Shown: positions 22,501 to 35,899 of the stretch, in pieces
How positions within the stretch are numbered: position 1 is the first letter of the stretch
Layout: every line of letters begins with the position of its first letter
DNA from: Welwitschia mirabilis
Lineage: Eukaryota; Gnetophyta; Gnetopsida; Welwitschiales
Assembly: GCA_051453625.1 (NCBI GenBank)
Contig: JBOZIK010000001.1
Location: 32,624,562-32,688,561, forward strand
Direction of reading: 5' to 3'
DNA: 64,000 nt
The notes under the pieces: generated by a model
Databases searched by the model: none
Told to the model about the DNA's origin: nothing
Seen by the model: the letters and a program-made list of their open reading frames with translations, nothing else
Made by a program: the position numbers and the translations under genes

Positions 22501-24810
22501 CCTAGCTTAGAGGCAAAGATAAAAGTTACATTAACTTAATCCAATGGAAAGAGATTAGAAAACCAAAGGAGTCCTAAGGACTAGAAATTTATAACATCCA
22601 AGATATTATGCTTCTAGCGTAGTGCAATTTCTACAAAAATTTGAATGAAGGTGAGGCGGTTTGGGCTTGCTTAATGGCTATAGAATATGAAAAGTATGGA
22701 GCTTCCAACATGACTAGCTTCTTCTTATGGAAGATTATTATAAATGTAAGAGAATAGTCTAATAATATAGGTATAGTCGATGATTGGGATAATAGGAAAG
22801 TGTTAATAATGAAATATAGGAAACACTATGGTGCTAAGACATTATGAAAAGAAATTCTTCTAAGAAATATTAAAATTTTTATTTGGCTTTTAAGTAAACA
22901 AATCATCCTTATGATAGATATATTAATGAAATAAAAGATTCAAGTTAATCAAATTTATATCCTATGTAAGGCTAGTAAAATCATCTTCCATATTTTAATA
23001 TCTATGAATGTGCTAGAGATCTTGTTGTTCAACTATATGCTAAACTGAACCTAAAAGGATAGGAACTTTTTGCAACCGAGTCACAAGAATTAATGCTATG
23101 GTATAAATAACGAACACAAAATAAATCCCTATTTCAATGCATTAAAAGCATATAGCAACAAGCTTCCTATTTACTTTATTTATAGTAAAGATATTATGTT
23201 ATAGCATAAATGGCAAGGAAATTAGACCATGAACTTGTAACATTAGAAAAATACAAACAAAATGCAGATCTTTGAGCAATGATGATAAGATGTAATTAGA
23301 GGACATACTAAGGAAGTTAAGTGGCATACTGATGTTGAACCCCAAAAAGTTCTTTTAGTAGTGAAGAAACCATCAAATAGCCTTTTAAAGAGACAAAATC
23401 ATATTCTTAGTGGAGTCTCTTATAGTATTACTAGAAATCTCCACTAAGGGAAAAACTCTAAACCTAGAGTCCTAGGGGAAACTTGTAGTAGAATCCTTTT
23501 AAAGCAACCACTAGTCAGGCTAAAGAGTATGCATTTGATAAAATGTAGTTTGCCTTTGGTCTAATAGTTAGTAGAAAAAATGGTGGATCAATACTTAGTG
23601 TACTTTGGTAATCATGTAAAGCTCAAAGATCTATATTTTATCATTAAGTTGTGTCTCTACCATAACTTAAGGATAAATGTTTCAGTTTTTCTGTTTAATT
23701 GTTTAAAAAATAAAGATCCACATAGGCTCTTTAGTCTTATTTTATCCCTTTTAAAAAGTGTATAAGGATAACCATAATACTAGTGAGAGAAAAACCCATT
23801 AGTTAAGTCATACACTAGAAAGAAGCACAAGCATAAAGGTGTTAAGCCTATAAGATAGAAGCCTTGGTCTTATTCACTCAAGTAACCTATTGAGAACCCT
23901 CCAATCACCTCACCTTCCTTCCCTCTTAACCATTTCACTTCCCTTTTTCATCCTCTCTCTTGTTGGGCCCTCTACCTTAGAGGCTCAAGTCAATTTCATA
24001 GCCATGTCATCTCCTATCCCTTATCCCTCCAAATAATTCCCATCTCCCATTTCTATGTATTTTGATTATATCTTTGTCTTTCCACTATAGCTGAACCATT
24101 CTCCTTTATTTCCTCCTTTATATTACCTTCTAGGATTTTCATCTTCTTTTTTCTTGAGTTGTGTTTATTAGGTGTTGGCTATATGTAGGTTCTAAATCTT
24201 AAGGAGTCCCTTGAGGAGTCTTCCCTAGAAGTCCTCTTTCTCTTCCCAGATAAACATTTGAGATATTAGGGCTCTTTTATTATGTAATTAAGAAGGATAT
24301 TACTAAAAGGCATAGGATGTTATATCTTCATATGCATCTATAATGAGTCCAAACATAGCAAAAGAGTGTTGTAGAGCTGTCTCACAAATGTAGGATCTAA
24401 ATGTGGTAGTTAAAAGTCTTTAGACATCTAAAAGAATAAGAAGCACTCTAGACGAATCACCTCTAGAAATTACAAAATTGCAAAATTTAGGATAGTTTTA
24501 TAAACATTAGATTATGAACCCTAATAGAATACCATCCTAATCTTTTATGGCCTGCTTGTCCATGTAGCTTATATTCTTTTTTTAATGAGAGATGAGATAT
24601 CTTTTCCTTTTATTAATAGAATAATACTTTTTTCTTAGATATTTTTTCTTTTTTTATATGAAGTTTTTCTATTTACTATTATCCCATGGGGTGTTTTTTA
24701 CGTTTTGCTAAACTAGTAAGCTGGGAGACAATGTTACCTCATCATACCTCGAGTTGTATATTTTTTAATTAAGAGAAATCTTCCTTCTTTAAAAAAAAAA
24801 AAAAGAAGAA
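19540..24810 (+). pseudogene. L1-type LINE, decayed: ORF1 zinc knuckle, endonuclease, reverse transcriptase, zf-RVT, poly(A)
   Basis: Plus strand, in the expected order. A CNYCDNEGHSENN zinc knuckle near 19580-19620 has lost its last Cys. Endonuclease-like segments follow (FHIIQDQNVGLVCIKE near 20170-20215; MELDHRSILLSMG near 20725-20765). The RT spans about 21340-22620: INGIAYGFFPF near 21905, HYTND where the catalytic Y/F-A-D-D motif is expected near 22070, then KIERRCITWNNHFLSS. A zf-RVT-like tail runs to about 23060. A run of A at 24790-24804 fits a LINE 3' end, though 23.1-24.8 kb was not matched and the tail could belong to another copy. Not functional. Confidence 0.75.
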
Positions 24811-27800
24811 CAAGTTAATTAAAAAAAGGTATATAAATATTTTTGTAAACTTTATTCACAAATACAAAACTTAAGTTAGAGAAGACATCTAATTACAAGA
24901 ATAACTACATCTAAAATAAGTTGAACACAAATGAATCCAAGGTAGTAAAATGAATAAGTTAGAGTATATCATAGAAATATTTATAAATAATGTAAACCAA
25001 TGTAATTCTAAGAAATGATCATATAATCATTAAGGCATATTATCAAGCACTTTTATATTATCTTTACTAATTTAAAAAGATCCTATGAATGAATTTGTTA
25101 TTATGGATAAAGTATCATAAAACTTGTTAAGTAAATTAAATGAATTTAAGTAAATGACTAACTACTCCCTCATAATTAACTAAGAAACCAATGCTATCTA
25201 ATTAAATTATTAATTCATAAAGAGAGTGCAATTAGCATTCTATAATTTTAAAAATTCATTTTTTTAATTTCTAAAGCTCATTATTTTATTTTAGTAAATA
25301 GTAGGAAGAATTAGGACTTCCAATGAGCTTTGTTTCTCTTGTTTTCTTTTGGAGAGATTTTGTGGATGGGGGAGGGTATTATGAAGTAAAACATTTAATT
25401 TATTTTTTTACAAATATTATTAAGGAAATAGAGAGGATATTAAACTTGAAAATTAATGTTTACACATGACATTAAAATGATTCTTACAGATCCTCTTACC
25501 TAGTATAATAAATAACTAAAGATATAATTTTACCTCTTAAACATATTTTATGGGAAATCTATCATCTGCTTATAGAGTTAGGATATAAACTTATTAGGTA
25601 ATTAAAAATATTAGTCTTAACCTTGACAAAGTTAGAATTCTATACAAAAAATCATAAGGAAATAACAAAATCCTTCAATGATAGACATATCTTTAAGAAA
25701 ACATTTAATCTTAATGATTTGTTTTACTTTATGACTCTTGAGTTTGTTAGAAATGTATTCTATTATTATTATTATGATGTTATAAGAGATTTCAAAGTAA
25801 GAATATGTTTGATAACTTGAAAATGTATTAGAAAAGATACCTGCTCTACCATTATTGAGTGTTGTATATGTGTGAATGTAATAATGATATTATGAATTAT
25901 ATCATAGGCTTTAGAGATTATCATGAAGATTAGCTTATAGGATTTAGTTACACCATAGTACTAGCTCTATACAAGACGGTGTAGGTTTTAGCCTAGTGAA
26001 TCACTTGATATATTTTAGTTTTATGTGTTTTATTGTACATTTTTAAGGTAATCTTAAGCCTTATTATGTGTGTTTAATGAATTATGTTTTCAACTTTACA
26101 TCTTCTACATCTTATGTTTCCTACTTATCTTTCATTCTATATCATTCTATCATATGTTATATATCATTTAGATATCTTTAGTGAGTATTCATTATGGATA
26201 TGTCCTTTTGGTATGTTTGTGTGTGTAGGTTATTGTGTTATATTATAGTACATATTTTATTAGTAAGGATTTCCCAAAAAATTAAACTTCTTTAAGTGTA
26301 AAAATAACTTAATGAGGAAAATAACTATATTCTAGGAATCCAAGAAAAAATCCTTAAAAATAAATTTACATAGTAAACTATCACAAAAAGATAATCTAAC
26401 CCAAATTAAATATCTTTGTTTATTTTTTTTCTGAAGATGTATATGATCGATATTCCTTTTATCAAAAAAATTTTGCTCTAATAGTTTAAAATATTCTATT
26501 AATTCAAGTTCATTTAGGATCTAGATAATGATTTATTTAGCATTTAATATATTATTTTTAATATTTTATGCTATTTTTTAATTATTTAGAATCACATATT
26601 ACATGTTATGAATATTAAAATTTTCACCAAAGTTAGGGAGTTATATGACATGATTTTAAAATCTAATACTTTTAGGTCTTATATTGTTATAATCCATAAT
26701 TTGAGAACCCACCTTGTGGCTTTACAAGATTGTTCGTTATCATCTATAGATTTAGAATATTCATTTAATGAATAATGGTTTTATTTTTATNNNNNNNNNN
26801 NNNNNNNNNNNNNNNNNNNNNNNNNNNNNNNNNNNNNNNNNNNNNNNNNNNNNNNNNNNNNNNNNNNNNNNNNNNNNNNNNNNNNNNNNNNNNNNNNNNN
26901 NNNNNNNNNNNNNNNNNNNNNNNNNNNNNNNNNNNNNNNNNNNNNNNNNNNNNNNNNNNNNNNNNNNNNNNNNNNNNNNNNNNNNNNNNNNNNNNNNNNN
27001 NNNNNNNNNNNNNNNNNNNNNNNNNNNNNNNNNNNNNNNNNNNNNNNNNNNNNNNNNNNNNNNNNNNNNNNNNNNNNNNNNNNNNNNNNNNNNNNNNNNN
27101 NNNTTCAAATACAATAAGTGGATTTTATGCATGAAAATTGGTGGTTTAATTTTTATTTTCATATATTCTAGATGTACCATTTTTCTTTTATAATAATCTA
27201 AGAATAAATATTAGCACACAAGTAAAGTTTTAATGAAAAGATATATTTTGATTAATAAAACTTTAAAGTAAATACAAATTTAAAGGTAAAAAAGCATGTG
27301 ATATTAGTCTTTAAGAAGTCCATTTGGATTGATGAAGGGTGAATCTTTCATTTTTGGTTTAAGAGCTATTGTATCATAAGATTCATTAATAAATGAAGGT
27401 TTTTTGGGAATGGATTGTATTAGATATAATTATTATAATTACTTGTGCTTTCTACTTAACATCATGTGCCACTTCCTATAATGCTTACAATTATTTCATC
27501 TTCTTAATTCATCCATTATAAATTTTTTTAAATTATTCAGTTATTTTATATTTTTAACTTATCTTCTATTGAAAATTATTAGTTCCTTCTTTTAAGTTCC
27601 TCTTTATGATATGATTTAATAACTTCAGCTCCTCATCCTTTGCCTTTAATTTGAATATAAAATATTTCTTAATTATAGAATAAATGCAAGAAATCTTTTT
27701 TAGCTTCTTTTATTTTTCTCTTTAAAAGTTTATTATTGTTTATTTGTATTGAAAGAATTGTCATATCAACTTAACCTACAATCATGAAGTTAAGAGAGAA

Positions 27801-28230
27801 TTAAAAAGCTTAGGAAATGTTAAAAACAATAATGAGCCCTTGTATTGCATAGAAGAAGCAAAATGAAATCAACAACATAATTACAATGGGGTATATACCC
27901 ATATTTAAAGATAAGAATTATAGTTTTTCCAATCAGTAACTAAGCTTTATGTTATAACATGTAATTAAACTTTTATATTTATTAATATCAAAGTTATGAC
28001 TCCCTTGAATTATGACCTTATTCACTAAAACTAAAGGTCATAAGACATGAAGCACTTCTTAATTTTGAAAGTTCATGATTATAATAGATATATAACCAAC
28101 TGATAAATTAAATAATAATAATTAAAAAAATATTTTTTAAGAAACTAAAGTTCCTAGAGGAAAACTTCCATCCTAAACTTATAAGGAGCTTAAGCATCTT
28201 TCCATAAAAAATAGTTAATCTTCTAGCCTC
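24811..28230. other. Very AT-rich stretch, no gene recognised
   Basis: No domain seen. A 313-N gap lies at 26791-27103. A minus-strand Lys/Glu-rich, possibly coiled-coil reading near 27500-27780 is reminiscent of copia gag linkers but too weak to call. Confidence 0.5.
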
Positions 28231-29060
28231 TTAATGAATTAAAAGGTATTCATGGCACTTAATCCTAGTTAATTTGTAAACTACTGAAATTTCAATCTAT
28301 AAGTGGATTCTTAAAATGTTTACAATCTAATCTATTAATGTAAGGTACTAAACATTTAGCACACCATTATGAGTTAGTTCTCATACCATGGAGGGCTTCA
28401 TTATAATTGGCTTTATCTTATAGTGAAACATCAAATTTTTTGTTATATGAATAGCTAACTAGTTATCCACATATAACATGTTTACTCCTTTTTGAAGAAG
28501 GTTAGAATCTTTACTAGATTTCATATCTAAATCATTTTGTTGTTTATTTTAGTTGTTTTTACATATTCTTCCTTAGCTAAAATATCCATCAAAGTTTTTT
28601 GTGTTTAATATCTCAATGAAATGGGTGGATATCCTAAGGCTATTAAGTATCTAAATATAAAATTTCTTATAGTCTGAAAACTACTAAAATATGAATCTAA
28701 GAATGTTCTAGGTTTTCATCTTAATGAAATAGTATTTCAAGATCCTTCATTCCTCTTAGATAACTTAAAACTCTAAGAGCTATTCCTAGAACTCTATTTT
28801 CATCTAGCCATATATCTTGGTAATATTCCATCTATATATGAAATGTTAAGCCTAGCCTTTATTACATAGATCAAATTTCTTACCAGTTTTGATGTGATGT
28901 CTCATTTGTATCTAATAATTATTCATTATCAATTAGCTTTAGATCCTATTTGATTCATGTCTAGATTATTTTTTCATTCTTCATGCCAAATTTCTCTAAC
29001 ACATTACCTATGTATTAAAGAAAATTTTATTATTTTCTTATGTTACTTTCACATTAAGGT
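28230..29060 (-). pseudogene. Ty1/copia RNase H fragment, decayed
   Basis: The minus strand gives LEKFGMKN (about 28985-29010), VLSYLRG-like and DLGILFHQDENLE-like pieces in shifting frames, then ILTFFKK near 28500 and ELTHNGVLNV-like plus LIDQIVNIL-like segments to about 28310. These are successive landmarks of copia RNase H. Many stops and frameshifts. No integrase or RT core is attached. Confidence 0.65.
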
Positions 29061-29247
29061 AATACTTCATCAATCCTAAGTTAATTATTTAAATATCCTT
29101 TACAATATCCTTCTTTATATTCTTAATGAACTTTTCATCTTCTCTTATGATAAAATATTGTCTACAAGCATAATGAGATCTTCTTTTACCTTTTTTGTAT
29201 TTGCTAATATGTAGCATAAGTAATTTTCTATTGACACATATTATAAT

Positions 29248-30400
29248 GCTCTAAATTATGTAATTAAAGTTAAACTTTGGTTTTAATAAGAAACATTTAG
29301 AAATGACATAATAAGGAACTTAATAACCCATTAATTGGATAGAAAGTGAAGTATATTTCTTTATTAATAAGTAGCAAACTGTAATATAATGATATTATCT
29401 TTTATACCTTACTCTAGCCTGGACTAGTGGTCAAAGGTAAAGATGTGGACTATGACCTTAGCCCTCCTCTTAGGGCCCTTAGGGATTAGTCAAGGTTGTT
29501 GTTAGTTACATCCACCTAGTCTATCCCACGCCACCTAATGCCATAGGCTTAAGCCTAAAAACAAAAGAATACAAAGTTACAAATTAAGGGTTATACCCTT
29601 TTGTTATACAATAGTTTCCATTAATTACATACTAGTTACTCTTAATAAATAATCAGTCAATCACAAAGTGATTTTGGAATATTATGTTTCTTTCCCCTTA
29701 ATTTCTTAGCTCATCCTTGAGGGGAGGTCCTTCATTGAATGGATCACTTACACTTGCATTTATTGGTTATTCCTCATCCATCTCCATTTCCATTTCTATA
29801 TTAATTTATTTGGACATACAAGTCAATTTCTGAATATATAAAAAGAAACATATAACATATAATGAATCCATTCTTTAATTTAATATATAGAAAAAAGTCA
29901 ATTTCTAAATTCCTTATTATCTCATGTGTTATAGTTACAATGGATCCATTTAATTAGTACTTCACTGACGGTCTTATTTTAGGGTTTTCTAGTATGGAAG
30001 TTTAGAATTTCTTCATGTTGCATGCCAAATGTCAGATTTGGTTTCAGTAGGATGTGTTTTTAGTTAAGTATATAATCCTAGATTCTATCTTCATGTGATG
30101 GTTTCAGTAGGCTAACACAGAATACAAGGTGGACTATAAACAATTTCAATGGTAACTCTAGTTTATAAGCCAACGTTTTAACTCTTTTTGTGATGCTAAA
30201 TGGACTATAGTATTAAGGGAGTATATTTTGGTATTTTTAAATGTTCATAAAAATTCTTTCTAGTGTAACTCATAAGAGAATTTGTTATCCTATTTGAAAG
30301 AGTCTATTCTAATGCTTTTGGTCATAAAAATTCTCATATTTATTTTAGGCTACCTAGAGCTGCCTGTTGATTCAGTTTATAATCTTATGACATCCTATCT
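29248..30400 (-). repeat. LTR-like dispersed repeat R1, copy 1
   Basis: Similar to 34721-35740 and 63590-63835. Shared landmarks include AATTAAAGTTAAAC, a TAAGGAACTT segment, AATGATATTGCC-like and GACTATGACCTTAGCC. The lower edge (29248-29260, GCTCTAAATTATG) resembles a decayed tRNA-Met primer-binding site read on the minus strand, so this is likely an LTR of a minus-strand element. Confidence 0.55.
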
Positions 30401-33400
30401 TTTCTTACTCTCATTAAGAATTTTTTTTTAATTTTTTATTTGTTAATTCTTTAATATTATTACCTAATAGACATAACAAAACCTAGTATTCAATTTTATT
30501 TATTCCTTTAGTAGCATTTTTATATTTTAAAATAAAATCATATTGCTATTACATATTCATCTAATAATTAATTCCTAAGTTATTTTGGTTTACAAATAAT
30601 AGTGATATTATAAGTTTATACCCTCTATTTCCCACTAGTTTTTATCATATAGAAGATATCTTATGAATAGTTGAGAAGATGTAAACTTGTTATAAAAATA
30701 CATGTATAAGTCTAAGAATTACCTAACCAATATAATAGAAGGTTGCAACTCCTNNNNNNNNNNNNNNNNNNNNNNNNNNNNNNNNNNNNNNNNNNNNNNN
30801 NNNNNNNNNNNNNNNNNNNNNNNNNNNNNNNNNNNNNNNNNNNNNNNNNNNNNNNNNNNNNNNNNNNNNNNNNNNNNNNNNNNNNNNNNNNNNNNNNNNN
30901 NNNNNNNNNNNNNNNNNNNNNNNNNNNNNNNNNNNNNNNNNNNNNNNNNNNNNNNNNNNNNNNNNNNNNNNNNNNNNNNNNNNNNNNNNNNNNNNNNNNN
31001 NNNNNNNNNNNNNNNNNNNNNNNNNNNNNNNNNNNNNNGATGAAATACACTTCTAAAAGGTTATTATGAAAAAAATGCAATGCAACCCACCGTGATGATG
31101 AAATCTAAGTATGGGTATGAACATTATTAGGATTATCATGATTTAGTCTTGTTCGATGAATGCACCACACAAATTCATGCATACAATTCAAACTAATGTG
31201 AATATTTAATAGATTATTTACCTAGTTATAATAATTCTAATCATCATCAGGTTCATTTTATAGAAATAACCATAAAAGAGAAAANNNNNNNNNNNNNNNN
31301 NNNNNNCCATATTCAATATTATAATAATGAAAGTCTAAATAAAGGAAACATCTTATTTTAAAAAAATTTAAATAAAGGAAATATTCTTTTATTTTCTTTA
31401 CTTTTATTTTATTTATTTAAATAATTAAAAAATATTTAAAATTTATTAAATCACATGTTAATAATATTCTTATAAAAACGAATCCACACTTGAAGCTATG
31501 TCAATCCTAGAAGTATTCTTCCATGCTTATATGACAATCTTCATGAATTGGTGTAATGAAGATAAATAAAAGAAAGTATACCTCAAGCATGATTATTAAG
31601 ACATAATAATTTATTTAATACTCACATGAATATATTATAAGTTAAGAAAATTAGTAATAAATCAAGGACTACTTGTATTACTTAACGACTAAGGTGACAA
31701 CTCTTACAAGCATGCACATTTAAAGTAAGATAAAGGAAAAAGATAAAAGACATATTTTTCCTAAAAAATATTATTTCTAAGTAATATAATATAAGGCTAC
31801 TAATAGAAATTTATTTGAGATACTTAAATTTCCTATAAAATGTTATGTAATAATTTTTCTATAATTTAAGACGTTATTTATAACCATTTTGGGATTTAAG
31901 AATACATCATAATTAAAAATTAATAATTAATTAANNNNNNNNNNNNNNNNNNNNNNNNNNNNNNNNNNNNNNNNNNNNNNNNNNNNNNNNNNNNNNNNNN
32001 NNNNNNNNNNNNNNNNNNNNNNNNNNNNNNNNNNTTTAAAGTAAGATAAAGGAAAAAGATAAAAGACATATTTTTCCTAAAAAATATTATTTCTAAGTAA
32101 TATAATATAAGGCTACTGATAGAAATTTATTTGAGATACTTAAATTTCCTATAAAATTTTATGTAATAATTTTTCTATAATTTAAGACGTTAATTATAAC
32201 CATTTTGGGATTTAAGAATACATCATAATTAAAAATTAATAATTAATTAATTATGAAGTAAAAAATAAATTATAGTAGTTTTTTATAAACTAGACTCATA
32301 ATAGGATCATTAAAAATTAACTTAAGCTATCTTGATAATCTAAAAAAATTATTTCTAAGGTCATGATTTGAGGTTAAAAACTATCAAATTTTCTAAAATT
32401 ATTGTCCTACTGCACTACATTAAAATGATTATAAATTTTAAGATTCTTTGAGTTTTTAAATGATTTAAGATGTTTTGAATAGATTAGTTAATTCCCTACA
32501 AGATAAATTACTCAAGTTTTTAAATATATAAATTGTTAGTTACAAATATATAAATTATTTGCTTATTATTTTCTGCATTTATTTTTTAATGTATTTTAAC
32601 AAATAAATTTTTTTAAAATTATGATGATTCAGAACATTTGATATTTTTACATTTTAACAGTCATAACACAATTCTAGACTTATAGGAAACATTTCACTAA
32701 TTTATGCCTACTAATTAATAAGCTATAATGTTTTTAACCTAAGCCTCTATTCTTCAAATTTAATTTTGGCTATAAAAAATATGGTAAAGTTTCTACAATT
32801 AGTTATGTAATAATTTGAATTAATAAATTAATGAATATAATAGCTAAGTTAATTATATAAAAAACATATTAACTAAATTTACTAATTTAAATCAATATAG
32901 AAAAAAAAATCAAATCATTTCAAAAATAATCATTTACTATGAACCTTATGATTACCATGAAGGAGTACTAGTCTAAAAGAGATTTTTGAGGATCAGACTT
33001 TGCCCCTAATACAATGGACCTAATGCATAATAAATGAAAAATATATTTTCATATATATTAATACAAAATAAACATGAGTACTTGAGTACATATAGTAAAT
33101 CACTAAAGTGGCCACTTAGCCATAATCATCCATTAGTAACCTCAATCACTAAGCATAAGTAACCCCTCATATCTTCCCACATCTTAGTGAGAGCCAATGG
33201 AAGTGAATAACATAATTTTATAAGAAATCATAAATAGTAGTATAGCATAAGTATTACATCATTCTACTAAAATATTAAAAGAGATCATATGGATAATATG
33301 AATAAAGAGCTTACCTAGAAAGCTTAGTAAGTCCTTGATAGTTAAAGATTGATAAATATTTAAGATCAAGAGCTTTCTAGCTTCAAGATTCCAAGCTCAA

Positions 33401-34480
33401 AGCTTTATAAGTAGGATAATGAAAGAAATAGAGAGGAAAGAAGAAAATGCACTTGTATAGAAAAATAAGAAGTATCTCCCATTTGCAAGAGACAAAAGAA
33501 TCTCTATATATAGATAAACAAGGGCATATAACTCAAGATCACAAGATCACAAGATTTAGCATTAGTAAGTGAGATGGGTAATTAGTGACATCAAAGTATA
33601 TTATGACTTGTTCACCTAACTAGGATGAGTAATCTTCTTTTTTTAATTAGCAAGGTTAATTACATGCATCATTTCCAAATGCTAGCTTCTTCTTAATCCT
33701 TCATAGGCTTATAAGTAAGTTTAATTTATTCAAGATGTATCAAAAGAATAACTGTACAAATATTAAAATTTTCATGTGGCATAATGAAATAAACTCTTCA
33801 ATTCCANNNNNNNNNNNNNNNNNNNNNNNNNNNNNNNNNNNNNNNNNNNNNNNNNNNNNNNNNNNNNNNNNNNNNNNNNNNNNNNNNNNNNNNNNNNNNN
33901 NNNNNNTACAAATATTAAAATTTTCATGTGGCATAATGAAATAAACTCTTCAATTCCAATGAATAAAATAATAAGTATACCAAAAGATAAAAATCATGGT
34001 AGAGTAAATCTACTCATTCATCATTCTTGGTTCTAGGTAAGAGTGCATGTACTTGTTTACATGCTTATTTATTTCATAATGCACAAAATATATCAATCAC
34101 ATAACATAGAGAAGAGAATGTTTATTCATAATATAATATANNNNNNNNNNNNNNNNNNNNNNNNNNNNNNNNNNNNNNNNNNNNNNNNNNNNNNNNNNNN
34201 NNNNNNNNNNNNNNNNNNNNNNNNNNNNNNNNNNNNNNNNNNNNNNNNNNNNNNNNNNNNNNNNNNNNNNNNNNNNNNNNNNNNNNNNNNNNNNNNNNNN
34301 NNNNNNNNNNATAATTATTAACATTTTCATAGTAAATTATGAAAATTACAAATTAAGGTTAATTTTAGGTACCATCTTGTTTTGACGAGTTCTTTAAAGA
34401 ATATTAATTTATCATTTGATTAAAATATTAGTATACTGAATATCTAAGTAATTAAGTTTTACAAAATATAAGATATGACA
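30401..34480. other. AT-rich region with gaps, no gene recognised
   Basis: Gaps at 30754-31038, 31285-31306, 31935-32034, 33807-33906 and 34141-34310. No domain seen. About 200 bases before 31935 recur after 32034, and about 50 bases before 33807 recur after 33906. Confidence 0.6.
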
Positions 34481-34720
34481 ATTGTCCTCCATTGCTTTTA
34501 CTTCAAAGTTTATTCTTACTATCTACCTTTGTGTGAGATCAAACCATGTTATTAGGGTAAAACAGTTTCTTCTATAGATGGATTCAAAAGCTAAGAATTG
34601 TATCGATGTCTAAAAATTTGNNNNNNNNNNNNNNNNNNNNNNNNNNNNNNNNNNNNNNNNNNNNNNNNNNNNNNNNNNNNNNNNNNNNNNNNNNNNNNNN
34701 NNNNNNNNNNNNNNNNNNNN

Positions 34721-35740
34721 TAAGGAATTTGATAATACATTGATTTGGTAGATAATAAAGCATCTCTTTATTTATATAGCAGCAAACTATAATAGCAATG
34801 ATATTGCCTCTATGCATTATTCCAATACTTAACTGGTGATTAAAGATAAAGACATGGATTATGATCTTAAACCCCCTTTTAGAGCCCTTGGGAATTAATT
34901 AAGGTTTTTGTCAATTACATCCCTCTATTCTAGTCACTCCTAACTAATGTCATGAGCTTAAGACTCAAGATGAAGGAACATAATTATTTTATAGAAGTTT
35001 CCATTAATTATATATTAATCACTTTTAACAAGTAGTTAGTTAATCATAAAGTGATTTTCGAATATTACGTTCCCATTCCCTTAGTATCTCTACTTGTCCT
35101 TGAGCTGAGACACTCTAATGGACGGTCACTTATGCTTGCATCCACTGCTTATTTCTCATTCATCTCCATTATTATTTATACAATAATTTATTTAATATAA
35201 AGGTTAATTTATAAATACCAAGAAAGAAACATATAACATAGAATGAGTCCATTTTTCAATTGAATATCTAGGAAAAGTTTTTTTTTTTATGAATTCCTTA
35301 TTCTCCCATGTATTTTAGTTATAGTGGGTTCATCTAATTAGTACTTCAATCATGATCTTATTATGAAGATTTCTATTACAGGAGTTTATAATTTGCTTAG
35401 GTTGTATGTCACATGTAAGATTTGATTTCAATAAAATGTATTTTAAATTAAGTATATAATCCTCAATTTTGTCTTCATGATATGGTTTTATTATAATGAC
35501 ATGGAATATTAAATGAATTCTAGACAACTTTAGTATATGTCAAATTTCTGATTCTTTCTATGATGGACTACAATATCGAGGGAGTAGCTTTTGATATTTT
35601 TTAATCCTCATAGAATGTCTTTCAGGTTCTACTTATGAGAGAACTTAGTTCTTTACTTGGAATACTCTGCTTGAATGCATTTTATTGTAAAACATCTTGT
35701 ATCTATTTCAAGATGTTTGTAAATGCCTCTTAATTCAATT
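34721..35740 (-). repeat. LTR-like dispersed repeat R1, copy 2
   Basis: Aligns by eye along its length with 29290-30330. It lies directly 3' (minus sense) of the gypsy integrase fragment at 35.9 kb, so it may be that element's 3' LTR. The 34480-34615 stretch resembles 35745-35880, so flanking sequence is repeated too. Confidence 0.55.
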
Positions 35741-35899
35741 TACAATATCCTCCCTTGCTCTTACTTCAAAGTTTATTCTTCTTATCTATCTTTGTATGGG
35801 TTCTGACATGTTACTAGGGTGGAATAATTTTGTTTGTACATGACTTAAAAGATTAAGAATTATATGGTTGTTTAAAAAGTTTAGTTAAATGCAAACTTT